Source: an uncultured bacterium (GTDB lineage Bacteria > Verrucomicrobiota > Verrucomicrobiia > CAIQCK01). Taken from it: a stretch of DNA of 64,000 bases. The notes beneath the pieces are model-generated. The model did no database searches and was not told the DNA's origin. It worked only from the letters and a program-made list of their open reading frames with translations. The position numbers and the translations under genes are program-made. This document shows, piece after piece, positions 8,947 through 17,982 of this stretch; position 1 is the stretch's first letter; each line of letters opens with the position of its first letter. The stretch covers positions 121,486-185,485 of the forward strand of contig CAIQCK010000090.1 of NCBI GenBank assembly GCA_903870275.1. Reading direction: 5' to 3'.

Positions 8947-9007
8947 CAGTATTCAGTAATCAGTGAACCAGAATTGAGTTGGGCCACTGGTCACTGAATA
9001 CTGATTA
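8947..9007. repeat. Inverted pair of heptamer arrays without an enclosed gene
   Basis: Left array CAGTATT, CAGTAAT, CAGTGAA (8947-8967); right array CACTGGT, CACTGAA, TACTGAT (8985-9005) running in the opposite sense, with only about 17 bp between. It lies in the spacer between the VWA gene and the large membrane protein gene and could form a hairpin in the operon mRNA. Confidence 0.65.
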
Positions 9008-9017
9008 CTTTTCCGTA

Positions 9018-11462
9018 TCATGCCAGGTTCTTCCATTTCCTTATCGCCCATTCCGTGAAGAGCAGCCCGCAAAACACGCACAGCGCCAGCGGCGTGTCCC
9101 AGATGTCCTGCGTCTGCTCATTGACCAAAAGTTGTTCGCGCTTCGGCAGAAGCTTCGGCAATTCGCCGATCCGGTCGAGCGTCAGGAACTCGCCGCCGGT
9201 GACCGCCGCGATCTGACGCAGCAACGGCTCATTCATGCGCGTGTCTTTGAACTCCAGCCGCGGCAGCGTCACGCGCACCGCCTTGAGCGCCATCGCGTCG
9301 CGCGCGGTGCCGCCGGGAACGTTGGCGGTGATTTCACACAAACCGAGTTGTTCCGCCACCAATGATCCTTCAAACTCGCCCGCTGCGCCGGCGACGGGAT
9401 CGAGGCGAAGGAGCCGTTCGCCCTCGCTCCCCGTTTTCACTCGCACTTCAAATCTTTCGATTGCCACCGGCTTGTAGCTTTCGTCGAGCGCCTTCGCTCG
9501 CACCGTGACCCGCTGGCCGAGCGAGTATTCGTCGTGGTCGGTCGTCAACACGAGCCGTTTGAGGCCGCCGAGCAACCGGCCTTGTGTGATGTAGCGCACC
9601 GCCTGGCTCCAGAATTGTTCAAACGCGCGCGCACCGCCGAAGCGCCAGCGCCATGTCGAATCGCTCGCCACGAAGAGCACGCGGCCCGGCCCATAGAATT
9701 GTGTTGCCACGACCGGCTGCGGCCCCTGCCGCGTCTGGCGGCGCGGGTCGCTGTGCACGGCCAGCGCCGTCGCGCCTGGCTTGAGCGCGCGCACGGGCTG
9801 CGCCCAGTAGAATCCCGGCATCGCCGCCCAGATGCGATGGTTGCGCTCCGCGTCCGCGTCGAGCTGGAAGACGGGATTTTCAAATCCGGCCGCCGTGACG
9901 AGCCACGGCCAATCCTGCTGGCTCACGCGGCTGAGCGCCTCGGCCACGGAGAGTTGCTCGCGCTCGATCTGCACCGGCAGCAGGTCGGCGATGGGTTGCA
10001 GTTCGCGCGCCAGCAGGAAATCCGTCGTGAACTTGTTCGACGCGATGAACGCCAATCCGCCGCCGTGATCGCCGACGAACCGCGTCAGCAGCTTTGCCCA
10101 GGCCGCGTCGAACTCGCGCGGGTCGGGATCGAGCATGAGGATCACGTCGTAGCCGAACAACTCCTGCTCCGTCTTCGGCAGCGTCGTCAGCGGCGCGTCG
10201 CCTTCCTGGTTGAACGCGGCGTCGGCGCTCTGGAGCCAGCAACTCACCGAGAGCGTCGTGTCGCGCGTCAGGTGGCTCTTGAGATAGCGGTATTCCTTGC
10301 CCGCGTTGCCGGCGATGAACAGCACCCGCGGCTTCTGGGCGATGACACGCGCGACAAACGACACGCAGTTGTCACGGTCGGTCAATTCGTCTGGCAACGG
10401 CGCGATGCTGGCCGTGTATGTGAACGTGCCGAGTTGCTGCGGCTGCGCGCGGAGCGTCACGTCGAGCGGTTGGTCGTTCGGCGGAAGCTTGATTGTTTGC
10501 TCGGCGACGACGCGGCCCTCTTGTGGCGCCGGCATCCCTGCCGGCGTTGTGTGAGTTTCTCCAATGCCGCCGGCAGGGATGCCGGCGCTACCTTCCCGCA
10601 ACGTCACCTTGACCGGTGTTCCCGCCAGCTCTCGTGCCAGCACGCGGACCGTAAACACCGCTTCGTCGTCCTTGAACAACACCGGGTTCGCGGTGAGCGA
10701 CGCGACCTCGATGTTCCGTGGCGCTTTCGGATTGCCTACGCCGACGGTGAACACCGGCACGCCCCGCTGCGTGGCAAACTGCGCCGCCGCCATGGTCTCG
10801 CCGTCGGTGGCTTGTCCGTCGCTGACGAGCACCACCGCCGCCACCGGCTGGCCGCGCGAGTTCTCGATCGTCTGCCGCAACCCATTCGCCAGCGACGTGG
10901 CCGCGCCCTGCGGCTTCAACGTCGCAAAACCATTCGTTGCCAGTTCCCGCCAGCCATCCGAGAACGCCGCCAGCCGCAACTGATGGCTCTTCGCCAGCTC
11001 CCCCATCAAACTCCGCTTTTCATTCCCCAGACTGCCTTCCGCAATCCGCCATTTCACTTCCTCCAGTCTGCTTTCCGTCTTCCGCCTTCCGCCCTCCGCT
11101 TTTTCCTCCACTCCCATGCTCAGCGAATCGTCCACCAGCAACCACGCCGTGCTCTTTAACCGCTCGCTGCGATCAATCACCAGCGTCGGCTGAAACAAAA
11201 TCGCCAGCGCCACGCCGAGCGCGCCGAGCCTCAGCGCCGTCAACAGCCGTCGCATGCCCGCCGAAATCACCGCGCCCTCGCGTCGGTATTCCCGCACCGC
11301 ATGCCAGAGCAGAAACGCCACCAACGCCAGCGTCGCCAGCGACCACCACCCGCCAGCCGACGCCGTCGGCAACCCGACCCAGCGGATGGAGAGATCGCTC
11401 CACCGCGCGCCCGCGAAGGCGGCAGGGTCGAGGCCGAAGAGGTTGGCAAAAAGTTGCGTCAT
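9018..11462 (-). CDS. VWA-domain membrane protein with glutamine-amidotransferase-like domain
   Basis: An 814-residue protein. Two or three hydrophobic segments lie in the first about 85 residues. A von Willebrand A domain follows with the MIDAS motif DDSLS. A class-I-glutaminase-like domain begins near PRVLFIAGNAGKEYRYLKSHL, and a final membrane helix near TPLALCVFCGLLF closes the chain. It is likely an envelope protein working with the BatA and DUF58 partners. The ATG at 11462 was chosen over an upstream one at 11546 because it overlaps the signal-peptidase stop by one base (TAATG). Two repeat insertions are translated within it: a heptamer array at 11032-11102 and a palindrome at 10526-10588. 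Confidence 0.75.
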   Translation of the reverse strand: MTQLFANLFGLDPAAFAGARWSDLSIRWVGLPTASAGGWWSLATLALVAFLLWHAVREYRREGAVISAGMRRLLTALRLGALGVALAILFQPTLVIDRSERLKSTAWLLVDDSLSMGVEEKAEGGRRKTESRLEEVKWRIAEGSLGNEKRSLMGELAKSHQLRLAAFSDGWRELATNGFATLKPQGAATSLANGLRQTIENSRGQPVAAVVLVSDGQATDGETMAAAQFATQRGVPVFTVGVGNPKAPRNIEVASLTANPVLFKDDEAVFTVRVLARELAGTPVKVTLREGSAGIPAGGIGETHTTPAGMPAPQEGRVVAEQTIKLPPNDQPLDVTLRAQPQQLGTFTYTASIAPLPDELTDRDNCVSFVARVIAQKPRVLFIAGNAGKEYRYLKSHLTRDTTLSVSCWLQSADAAFNQEGDAPLTTLPKTEQELFGYDVILMLDPDPREFDAAWAKLLTRFVGDHGGGLAFIASNKFTTDFLLARELQPIADLLPVQIEREQLSVAEALSRVSQQDWPWLVTAAGFENPVFQLDADAERNHRIWAAMPGFYWAQPVRALKPGATALAVHSDPRRQTRQGPQPVVATQFYGPGRVLFVASDSTWRWRFGGARAFEQFWSQAVRYITQGRLLGGLKRLVLTTDHDEYSLGQRVTVRAKALDESYKPVAIERFEVRVKTGSEGERLLRLDPVAGAAGEFEGSLVAEQLGLCEITANVPGGTARDAMALKAVRVTLPRLEFKDTRMNEPLLRQIAAVTGGEFLTLDRIGELPKLLPKREQLLVNEQTQDIWDTPLALCVFCGLLFTEWAIRKWKNLA
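10526..10588. repeat. Palindromic element translated inside the VWA gene
   Basis: Perfect 21-bp inverted repeats at 10526-10546 and 10568-10588 around a 21-bp loop. The core GCCGGCATCCCTGCCGGC reads the same as many dispersed repeats in such genomes (recalled, not searched). On the minus strand it encodes a Gly/Ile/Pro-rich patch containing AGIPAGG and PAGMPA between two beta segments, without a frameshift. Confidence 0.75.
11032..11102. repeat. Heptamer array inside the VWA gene
   Basis: About ten 7-bp units, clearest as CCGTCTT, CCGCCTT, CCGCCCT, CCGCTTT (11075-11102), degenerating toward 11032. Translated on the minus strand as a charged patch starting EEKAEGGRRKTESR, placed shortly after the MIDAS motif of the VWA domain. 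Confidence 0.65.
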
Positions 11463-12376
11463 TACTCCAAAACTCCGAAACGCTCCGGTGGCCAATAAAT
11501 CTTGGTCGCTTTGCCAATGATATTGGCCTTTGGAACCGGTCCCCAATATCTGCTGTCAGCGCTGTTTGCTGAGTTGTCACCAAGAACAAAATAATGACCT
11601 TTGGAAACCTCGAAATCCTCGTTGTCCGTCCTGAGATATTTTGGTCCGAAGGGACCGGCAGGCGGATGGACATAAGTGATTCTGCTTAATACAGACGGGT
11701 TGCTAACCATCAGGGCGTTGATGAATAGACATCCTCCTTTTATCGAAACCCGCTCGCCGGGTAAGGCCACGACGCGTTTAAGGTAGTAATCCCCTCTCGT
11801 TCCTTCCAAACTTTTGGTTTTGAATAAAACAATGTCTCCACGTTTGGGACGATTGAACCAATAGGCATATCGTTGCACGAGAAGGCGATCGCAAGTTCCC
11901 GGTTCCCCCTCAATGTCTTTCGTTTTCGATCTTTTGTTGCCACGGATCGTGGGTTCCATAGAGTGCGTCGGCATGGTGAAAGCCTGCACTAGAGACATCC
12001 GCAGTGTAATCCCACAGACTGGAATCGCTATCGTGAGAAAGATGACAAGCAACCATCCAGCAGGGCGAATTCTTTGTATCGGTCGGTAGGCGCCATAAAG
12101 CATGACGCTCCACAGGATCAAGCCAACCGCGACAAGAATCAGACTCGGCCAGGCCATGCGAATGGTTGGCGAAGCCAGGAGCAACAAGGAAACATAGCCA
12201 AGGAAATGAAAGAAGACGAACCATGCAATGCCAGCTTTTCGTCTGCCTCCCAAGTATTGGCCAGCTCCATCGATCAAGAAAGACAACACAACGCCGACCC
12301 ACGGCTTGTATTTTTCCCCAGCAGCCACTTCATCGAAGGCTTCTTCAATTGGCACGGATGAATCTGGTTTATGCAT
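11462..12376 (-). CDS. lepB: Signal peptidase I with extra N-terminal membrane segments
   Basis: A 304-residue membrane serine peptidase that removes signal peptides on the outer face of the inner membrane. The catalytic Ser139 lies in PTHSMEPT, the general-base Lys200 in LKRVVALPGERV, and the late box GDNSANSADSR near 266. The N-terminal 130 residues hold about four hydrophobic segments, including a GAGQYLGGRRKAG motif seen in small TM2-like regions, so it has more membrane passes than the usual one or two. GC content is lower than in adjacent genes. It overlaps BatA upstream by 8 bp and the VWA gene downstream by 1 bp, so it is embedded in the operon. Confidence 0.88.
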   Translation of the reverse strand: MHKPDSSVPIEEAFDEVAAGEKYKPWVGVVLSFLIDGAGQYLGGRRKAGIAWFVFFHFLGYVSLLLLASPTIRMAWPSLILVAVGLILWSVMLYGAYRPIQRIRPAGWLLVIFLTIAIPVCGITLRMSLVQAFTMPTHSMEPTIRGNKRSKTKDIEGEPGTCDRLLVQRYAYWFNRPKRGDIVLFKTKSLEGTRGDYYLKRVVALPGERVSIKGGCLFINALMVSNPSVLSRITYVHPPAGPFGPKYLRTDNEDFEVSKGHYFVLGDNSANSADSRYWGPVPKANIIGKATKIYWPPERFGVLE

Positions 12377-14699
12377 AATGCGTAAACCTCCTCGCCAGCG
12401 TCTGCTCGACGGCCAGCACGACGAGCAGCGCGATGAGCGCGTATTTCCAGAATTCCTTGCCGCGACTTTGTTCGCGCAGGTCGAACTCGGCGGTGGCCAG
12501 GTTGGGCATCAGCTTTACCGGCGCGTCGCCGAGCGCGGCAGCGATGGCGGCGGGGTCGGCCTTGGCGAGGTCGCCCTCGGCGGGGTCCACGTTGCGGGCA
12601 AACCGGTCCAGGCGTTGCGAGCCGCCGTTTTCGAGCGCGAGTTCGTAAACGCCCGCGCGACCGGTGTCGGCAAAGCTCACGCTCATCTGTTCGCCAACGG
12701 GCCGCGGCGTGAGGCGGACGGCGGGTTGTTCGGGATAGCGCGGCGTCTTCAGCGTCACGCTGCCGTCAATGAACTGCGGCTCGACGGCGCGCTCGATGGG
12801 CGCTCCGACCCGGGCCGCGCGGTCCTGCGCGGGCGTGCGCGAAAGGAAGCTGAAAAGTTCCTGGACGAAAACCGGGTAGCTCGGATTGGCCGGCCAGTCG
12901 TGCCAACGCGCGTTGGCGGTGGAGGCGAAGATGAGGACGTGGCCGTTGCCGAAGCGGCGCTCGACGAGAGCGGGCGAATTGGCGCGGTCCGAGAAGAAAG
13001 CGAGAACGCTCGTAGCCGCCGACGTAAGGAGGCGGTCAGGTTCGGGTGCGGACGGCGTCCGCCTCCTTACGTCGGCGGCTACAGGCACGAACGCCCGCAC
13101 GTGCACGCCCGCCAGCAACACAGCCAGTTCGCCGCCGAGCGCGGTTTGAAGCGGATGTGCGCCCGGCTCGATTTTTAGACGGACAGATTTCTCGGCGTTG
13201 TTCGGGTCGCCTTCCATCACGCCGAGTTTGCCGGGCAGCAGGCCGGCGCCGTCCTTGAACAGCGCGTTGTTGTAGAATGCCCGGTCCAGCCGGTCGCCGA
13301 GAAAAACGCAGAGGCCGCCGCCGTTGCGGACGTAGGTTTCCAGTTCGGCAATTTTCGACTGCGGAATCGCGGTGACGTTGGCGAGCGCGACGAGATCGAA
13401 CTTGTCGAACTGCGCGGCGGGCAGTTCGCGGTCGGTGATGACGGTGGGCCGCCAGCCGCCGAGGCCCTTGCCGCCGGGATCGAGCGCCGCGACGAGGTAA
13501 TCGGTCTCGTTGAGGTAAGGTTCCGGGTCGGGCGCGCCGTTGACGATGAGCGCCGACATGCCATCTCGAACTTCGAAGGCGAGATAGGCGGCGTTGTCAG
13601 GCGCGAGCGCGTCGGCGGGGAGCGTGACGGACGCGGACGTGGAAATGGAGTGTTGGAGTAATGGAGTGTTGGAGTGTTGGGCAAAACGGAAGACGTAGGA
13701 AAAGTCCAGTGTCGCCGACTCGCCGGGACCAAGCCGGTCGAGGATGCGCGGCGGCAGCGCGACATCGCCGGCCCGGAACGTTACCGGCACATTCAGCGCG
13801 GGCTGCATGCCGCGATTGACAATCGTGGTGCGGAACCGGGCGCGCAGGTTTTGGACAACATGCTTTTCGGCGCAGGTGAACTCGGTGATGGAAAGATTCG
13901 CCGCGTCGGCCGCGCCGAAGTCCATCAGGAACGCGCGGGTGACCTTCTTGTCGAGCTTCTCCAGCAACGCGCGGACGCGGCGACCGTTTTCGTCGGTCCA
14001 GTCGCGCCGGCGGCAATCGGTGAGGATGTAAAGCCGCTTCTCCGGGTTGGAGGAACCGGCAAAGATGTCGAGTGCGGCCTGCAACGACGGCACGAGGTCG
14101 GTGGAGAAATCGGAAGGCGTGAGCGCCGCGGCGTCGCGTTTGAAAGCCACACGGTCCGTGAGATGACCGGGCGGAAAGAGGAATGACGTGGAGCGTGGAG
14201 TGTGGAGCGACGAATCCGAATTTTGGATTTTGGATTTTGGATTTTGGATTGCGGTGGATTCGTCAGCAATGCGGGATGTGGTCAAGGCGGCAAAGGTGTC
14301 TTCAGGCTGGACATGGTCAGTGAGCTGCACCATGGCGTCGCGGGCGCGGGCGAAGGCGCTACCGCTGCCAAGAACCTGGGCCATCGAATAGCTGTCGTCG
14401 AGGACGATGACGTGATCCGCGCGCGTCTGTGTGCCCAGCAGCGCGGCGAGGCTTTGATCGGGCACGAACGGGCGGGCCAGCGCCACACCCATGAGACCGA
14501 CGCCAGCCACGCGCATAGCGAGCAGGAGCAATTGTTCGAGCCGGATGCGGCGTTTGGTTTTCTTGAAGCTCTCAAGGAGAAAATCGGCGGCCGCCCAGTC
14601 AATGATCCGGTAGCGGCGGCGATTCAATAAATGGATGATGATCGGGCCGAGGGCGAGGCCGGCGCCGAGCGCGAGCAAGGTTGTGTTGAGGAACGTCAC
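12369..14699 (-). CDS. BatA-type VWA membrane protein
   Basis: A 776-residue protein. The N-terminus FLNTTLLALGAGLALGPIII, then HLLNRRRYRIIDWAAADFL, matches the BatA N-terminal membrane region, and VIVLDDSYSMAQ gives the VWA MIDAS (DxSxS). A long beta-rich exported part follows, with a C-terminal membrane helix near YALIALLVVLAVEQ. Such proteins act with MoxR ATPases and DUF58 proteins in envelope stress or assembly; the exact task is unsettled. The GTG at 14699 overlaps the stop of the preceding four-helix-bundle gene (GTGA), indicating translational coupling. Three repeat insertions are translated in frame: 13012-13082, 13647-13678 and 14189-14250. Confidence 0.78.
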   Translation of the reverse strand: MTFLNTTLLALGAGLALGPIIIHLLNRRRYRIIDWAAADFLLESFKKTKRRIRLEQLLLLAMRVAGVGLMGVALARPFVPDQSLAALLGTQTRADHVIVLDDSYSMAQVLGSGSAFARARDAMVQLTDHVQPEDTFAALTTSRIADESTAIQNPKSKIQNSDSSLHTPRSTSFLFPPGHLTDRVAFKRDAAALTPSDFSTDLVPSLQAALDIFAGSSNPEKRLYILTDCRRRDWTDENGRRVRALLEKLDKKVTRAFLMDFGAADAANLSITEFTCAEKHVVQNLRARFRTTIVNRGMQPALNVPVTFRAGDVALPPRILDRLGPGESATLDFSYVFRFAQHSNTPLLQHSISTSASVTLPADALAPDNAAYLAFEVRDGMSALIVNGAPDPEPYLNETDYLVAALDPGGKGLGGWRPTVITDRELPAAQFDKFDLVALANVTAIPQSKIAELETYVRNGGGLCVFLGDRLDRAFYNNALFKDGAGLLPGKLGVMEGDPNNAEKSVRLKIEPGAHPLQTALGGELAVLLAGVHVRAFVPVAADVRRRTPSAPEPDRLLTSAATSVLAFFSDRANSPALVERRFGNGHVLIFASTANARWHDWPANPSYPVFVQELFSFLSRTPAQDRAARVGAPIERAVEPQFIDGSVTLKTPRYPEQPAVRLTPRPVGEQMSVSFADTGRAGVYELALENGGSQRLDRFARNVDPAEGDLAKADPAAIAAALGDAPVKLMPNLATAEFDLREQSRGKEFWKYALIALLVVLAVEQTLARRFTHYA
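13012..13082. repeat. Palindromic element translated inside BatA
   Basis: Perfect 24-bp inverted repeats at 13012-13035 and 13059-13082, core GTAGCCGCCGACGTAAGGAG, around a 23-bp loop. On the minus strand it is read as VAADVRRRTPSAPEPDRLLT and a further SAATS, giving an in-frame insertion just before a beta-rich segment of BatA. Confidence 0.8.
13647..13678. repeat. Octamer array inside BatA
   Basis: Four 8-bp units GGAGTGTT, GGAGTAAT, GGAGTGTT, GGAGTGTT. On the minus strand they encode the patch QHSNTPLLQHSIS within a beta-rich part of BatA, without disturbing the frame. Confidence 0.75.
14189..14250. repeat. Two adjacent heptamer arrays inside BatA
   Basis: TGGAGCG, TGGAGTG, TGGAGCG at 14189-14209, followed by GATTTTG repeats at 14218-14250 (about 4.5 copies). 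The latter is the same unit that brackets the four-helix-bundle gene 450 bp away. On the minus strand the pair is translated as IQNPKSKIQNSDSSLHTPRS. Confidence 0.8.
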
Positions 14700-15094
14700 G
14701 CGGTGATTTTGGATTTTGGATTTTGGATTTTGGATTGGCAGACAGTGCCACGGCGCAGTGTCTTGATGGAGGCAACCGTCATGGCCACAATCTCATTCGC
14801 TTCGCGGAGCAAATCTTTCAACCGCGTCTCTGGCATCAGTCCCGCCTCAATCAGCATTTCCAGCCAGTAAACCGATTCATCCGCCTCCTCTTCGACGATG
14901 CCGAGTTTGTTAATGATATCGGCAAGAGACTTGCCACGGCATGCTGCGCGATAATTGGCGCCAACAGATGTGGCGGCTCGCAGTAGCTGCTTCCCGATGA
15001 CTTGGGCTGGCATATCCCGCGGCAACACCCCGGCAAGCTTGATGACACGCAATCCAAATTGCTTGGTCCGGCGCTTGAACTCGTTTTTGTCCAT
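14696..15094 (-). CDS. Four-helix-bundle protein (23S rRNA IVP / bAvd family), copy 1
   Basis: A 132-residue helical protein of the four-helix-bundle family (TIGR02436 type), known from intervening sequences of 23S rRNA and from the accessory protein of diversity-generating retroelements. Conserved stretches are IGKQLLRAATSVGANYRAAC, then KSLADIINKLGIVEEEADES and VYWLEMLIEAG. Family members bind nucleic acid as pentamers in the studied case; here the role is unknown. Its last codons lie inside the downstream heptamer array, giving the tail QSKIQNPKSKITA. The gene is enclosed by inverted GATTTTG/CAAAATC arrays. Its TGA overlaps the GTG of BatA. Confidence 0.88.
   Translation of the reverse strand: MDKNEFKRRTKQFGLRVIKLAGVLPRDMPAQVIGKQLLRAATSVGANYRAACRGKSLADIINKLGIVEEEADESVYWLEMLIEAGLMPETRLKDLLREANEIVAMTVASIKTLRRGTVCQSKIQNPKSKITA
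14705..14736. repeat. GATTTTG array, left arm of cassette 1
   Basis: Four exact copies of GATTTTG (14705-14732) and a partial fifth, overlapping the 3' end of four-helix-bundle gene copy 1. Because the reverse unit has no stop in any frame, the array is translated as QNPKSKI. Confidence 0.9.
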
Positions 15095-15108
15095 CGTGTT
15101 TCCTCTTC

Positions 15109-15140
15109 AATCCAAAATCCAAAATCTAAAATCCAAAATC
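15109..15140. repeat. CAAAATC array, right arm of cassette 1
   Basis: CAAAATC, CAAAATC, TAAAATC, CAAAATC at 15113-15140 plus a partial unit, the reverse complement of the array at 14705. The stop codon of the DUF58 gene (15139-15141) falls in its last unit. The two arms could pair over about 28 bp with the gene in the loop. Confidence 0.9.
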
Positions 15141-16050
15141 ACCTCTTGGTTCCCGCCAGCTTGGCTGTCGCCGCCCTTGCCGCCAAGAACGCGGCGAGGT
15201 TGGCGCCGACGTTCTCGTTGGTGTTGATCAGCCGGTAGTCAATCCGGTGATGCGCGGCCAGCCGCTTGACCTGCGCGGTGAAGTTGCCAACGGCGTTGAG
15301 GTAGGCGGCACGGACGCTGCGCGGTTCGACCTTCAGGCTCGGCAGTTCCTCCATGCCGCGGAAAAGGATGTTGCCCTCGAACGGGAAGCGCAGTTCGTCG
15401 TCGTCCATCACGTGCAGAAGCATGACCTCGTGACGGCGATGGCGGAAATGCTCGAGGCCGCGGAAGAGATCGTCGAGCGGCACGAAGAGGTCGCTGATGA
15501 GGACGATGAAACCGCGCTTGCGGATTTTCTCGGCAAGGGTGTGGAAGATGCCGCTGACGCTCGTTTTGCGCGACGGCTGGGCTTGTTCGAGATGGTGGCA
15601 GATGGTCTGGAGCGTGGCGGGATTGGCGCTCGGCGGCAGAAACTGGCGCAGTTCGCTGTCGAACAGCGCGAGACCGGCGGCGTCCTGTTGCTGGAGCAGG
15701 AGGAACGACATCGCCGCGGCGAGCGTGGCGGCGTAGTCGTATTTGGAGAGCGCCGCGTGCTGGCCGCGGTAGCTCATGGACTCGCTGGCGTCCACGAAGA
15801 TGTGGGCGCGGAGATTGGTTTCCTCCTCGTATTGCTTCACGTAGTAGCGGTCGGTCTTCGAATAGACCTTCCAGTCCACGTGTTTGAGGTCGTCGCCGGG
15901 CGCGTATTCGCGGTGCTCGGCGAACTCGACGGAAAAGCCGCGATACGGAGAGCGATGCTCGCCGGAAATAAAACCCTCCACCACCAAGCGGGCGCGAATG
16001 TCCAGGCGATGGATGGTCGCCAGAACTTTGGGATCGAGATAATTCGGCAT
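15139..16050 (-). CDS. DUF58 domain protein
   Basis: A 303-residue DUF58 protein, the usual partner of MoxR ATPases and BatA. The defining block is RGFSVEFAEHREYAPGDDLK, then HVDWKVYSKTDRYYVKQYEE, near residues 38-78. A VWA-like core follows with FVDASESMSY (DxSxS type) near 88. No membrane segment is visible, so it is expected on the cytoplasmic side. It lies between the two four-helix-bundle cassettes, and the 3' end of its coding region is formed by the upstream array of cassette 1. The ATG lies 15 bp from the downstream array of cassette 2. Confidence 0.88.
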   Translation of the reverse strand: MPNYLDPKVLATIHRLDIRARLVVEGFISGEHRSPYRGFSVEFAEHREYAPGDDLKHVDWKVYSKTDRYYVKQYEEETNLRAHIFVDASESMSYRGQHAALSKYDYAATLAAAMSFLLLQQQDAAGLALFDSELRQFLPPSANPATLQTICHHLEQAQPSRKTSVSGIFHTLAEKIRKRGFIVLISDLFVPLDDLFRGLEHFRHRRHEVMLLHVMDDDELRFPFEGNILFRGMEELPSLKVEPRSVRAAYLNAVGNFTAQVKRLAAHHRIDYRLINTNENVGANLAAFLAARAATAKLAGTKR

Positions 16051-16065
16051 GGTGGGCGAGGCAGA

Positions 16066-16098
16066 AGTTAAAAATTAAGAATTAAGAGTTAAGAGTTT
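16066..16098. repeat. AATTAAG/AGTTAAG array, left arm of cassette 2
   Basis: Units AGTTAAA, AATTAAG, AATTAAG, AGTTAAG and a partial fifth. The reverse strand carries TAA in several frames, and the stop of four-helix-bundle copy 2 (16084-16082) is supplied by the array. Confidence 0.88.
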
Positions 16099-16483
16099 CG
16101 CTGGCGCGTCGGCGTGTGCCGCTTTTCGTGGAGAGAAGAATGGAGGAAAGAATGCGGATCAACTGGTCGGTTTCGTTGCAGATGTCGGCCAAACGGACAG
16201 GTGGAATGAGATCGGATTCACGGATGAGGCGAAGCCAGTAAATTGTTTCGCGAGCTTCCTTGTGCGCAATGGACATCTTGGCGGTGAAGTCGGCGCGGCT
16301 CTGGCCGGCTTGGGCTTCGTGGACGTTGGCACCAATGGAGGTGCCGGCGCGCAACAATTGCTTGCCGAGCACTCGGCCGGTTCCGTCTTTCTGGAGCTCG
16401 CGATAGAGCTTGATGATCCGCAGCGAATAGCGGAACGAACGCTCTGCGATGTCAGGTCGTTCAACTCTTAACTCTTCACTCAT
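16082..16483 (-). CDS. Four-helix-bundle protein (23S rRNA IVP / bAvd family), copy 2
   Basis: A 133-residue relative of the gene at 14.7 kb, about 1 kb upstream in the same operon. Shared family blocks are LGKQLLRAGTSIGANVHEAQ, RADFTAKMSIAHKEARET and IYWLRLIRES. The two copies are clearly divergent, so they are not a recent tandem duplication. The N-terminus MSEELRVER and the C-terminal ETLNS are encoded by the flanking heptamer arrays, so the arrays define both ends of the gene. No rRNA gene is nearby, which is unlike the classical intervening-sequence setting. Confidence 0.88.
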   Translation of the reverse strand: MSEELRVERPDIAERSFRYSLRIIKLYRELQKDGTGRVLGKQLLRAGTSIGANVHEAQAGQSRADFTAKMSIAHKEARETIYWLRLIRESDLIPPVRLADICNETDQLIRILSSILLSTKSGTRRRASETLNS

Positions 16484-16488
16484 AACTC

Positions 16489-16497
<9 letters not shown>
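16463..16497. repeat. AACTCTT array, right arm of cassette 2
   Basis: Five units AACTCTT, AACTCTT, CACTCAT, AACTCTT, AACTCTT, inverted relative to the array at 16066. It holds the start codon of the four-helix-bundle gene (16483) and the stop of moxR (16491-16489). Confidence 0.88.
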
Positions 16498-17550
<1,053 letters not shown>

Positions 17551-17596
17551 GTGTGTTGTCCTTTGAATTGTTCGGTATGATGCGACTGGTTCGATT

Positions 17597-17920
17597 TCAA
17601 CCGGCGGCTGCATTGCTGACTGTGTTTGTGGTGGATTGGAGGCATTTTGAAAAGCCGTCTATGATCCCCGCACCCAAGAAACCGCAGCCACCCATCGCTT
17701 CGGCCACTTCGTGAGATGTGCCATGAAATTCCCCTAGCAGATACAGGATCGCTCCTATTACTCCAATGGCCAAAGAAACGCCTAGACTGACGCGATAGAC
17801 AAGCGCTAGGTGCTTTGGACGCGATTGCTTTCGGTTCCAGAGCGGCCCAAATGCGGCAGCGGCAACCCACGCCAACATGAAACACTGGTAAACATTGATA
17901 GCTACTCGATGATCGTTCAT
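17597..17920 (-). CDS. Small membrane protein of unknown function
   Basis: A 107-residue protein with two clear hydrophobic segments (VYQCFMLAWVAAAAFGPLW and VSLGVSLAIGVIGAILYLLG) and a glycine-rich end (MGGCGFLGAGIIDG). I do not recognise a family. AGGA lies 8 bases before the ATG at 17920, which supports translation. GC content is lower than in the flanking operon genes. It sits between the cyclase-like gene and moxR on the same strand and may be a late insertion into the operon. Confidence 0.5.
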   Translation of the reverse strand: MNDHRVAINVYQCFMLAWVAAAAFGPLWNRKQSRPKHLALVYRVSLGVSLAIGVIGAILYLLGEFHGTSHEVAEAMGGCGFLGAGIIDGFSKCLQSTTNTVSNAAAG

Positions 17921-17982
17921 AAGTATTTCCTAGCTGGTCCGGTGTTTGATTTTCAGCTTGGCTATATTTCTCACTGCGAACT

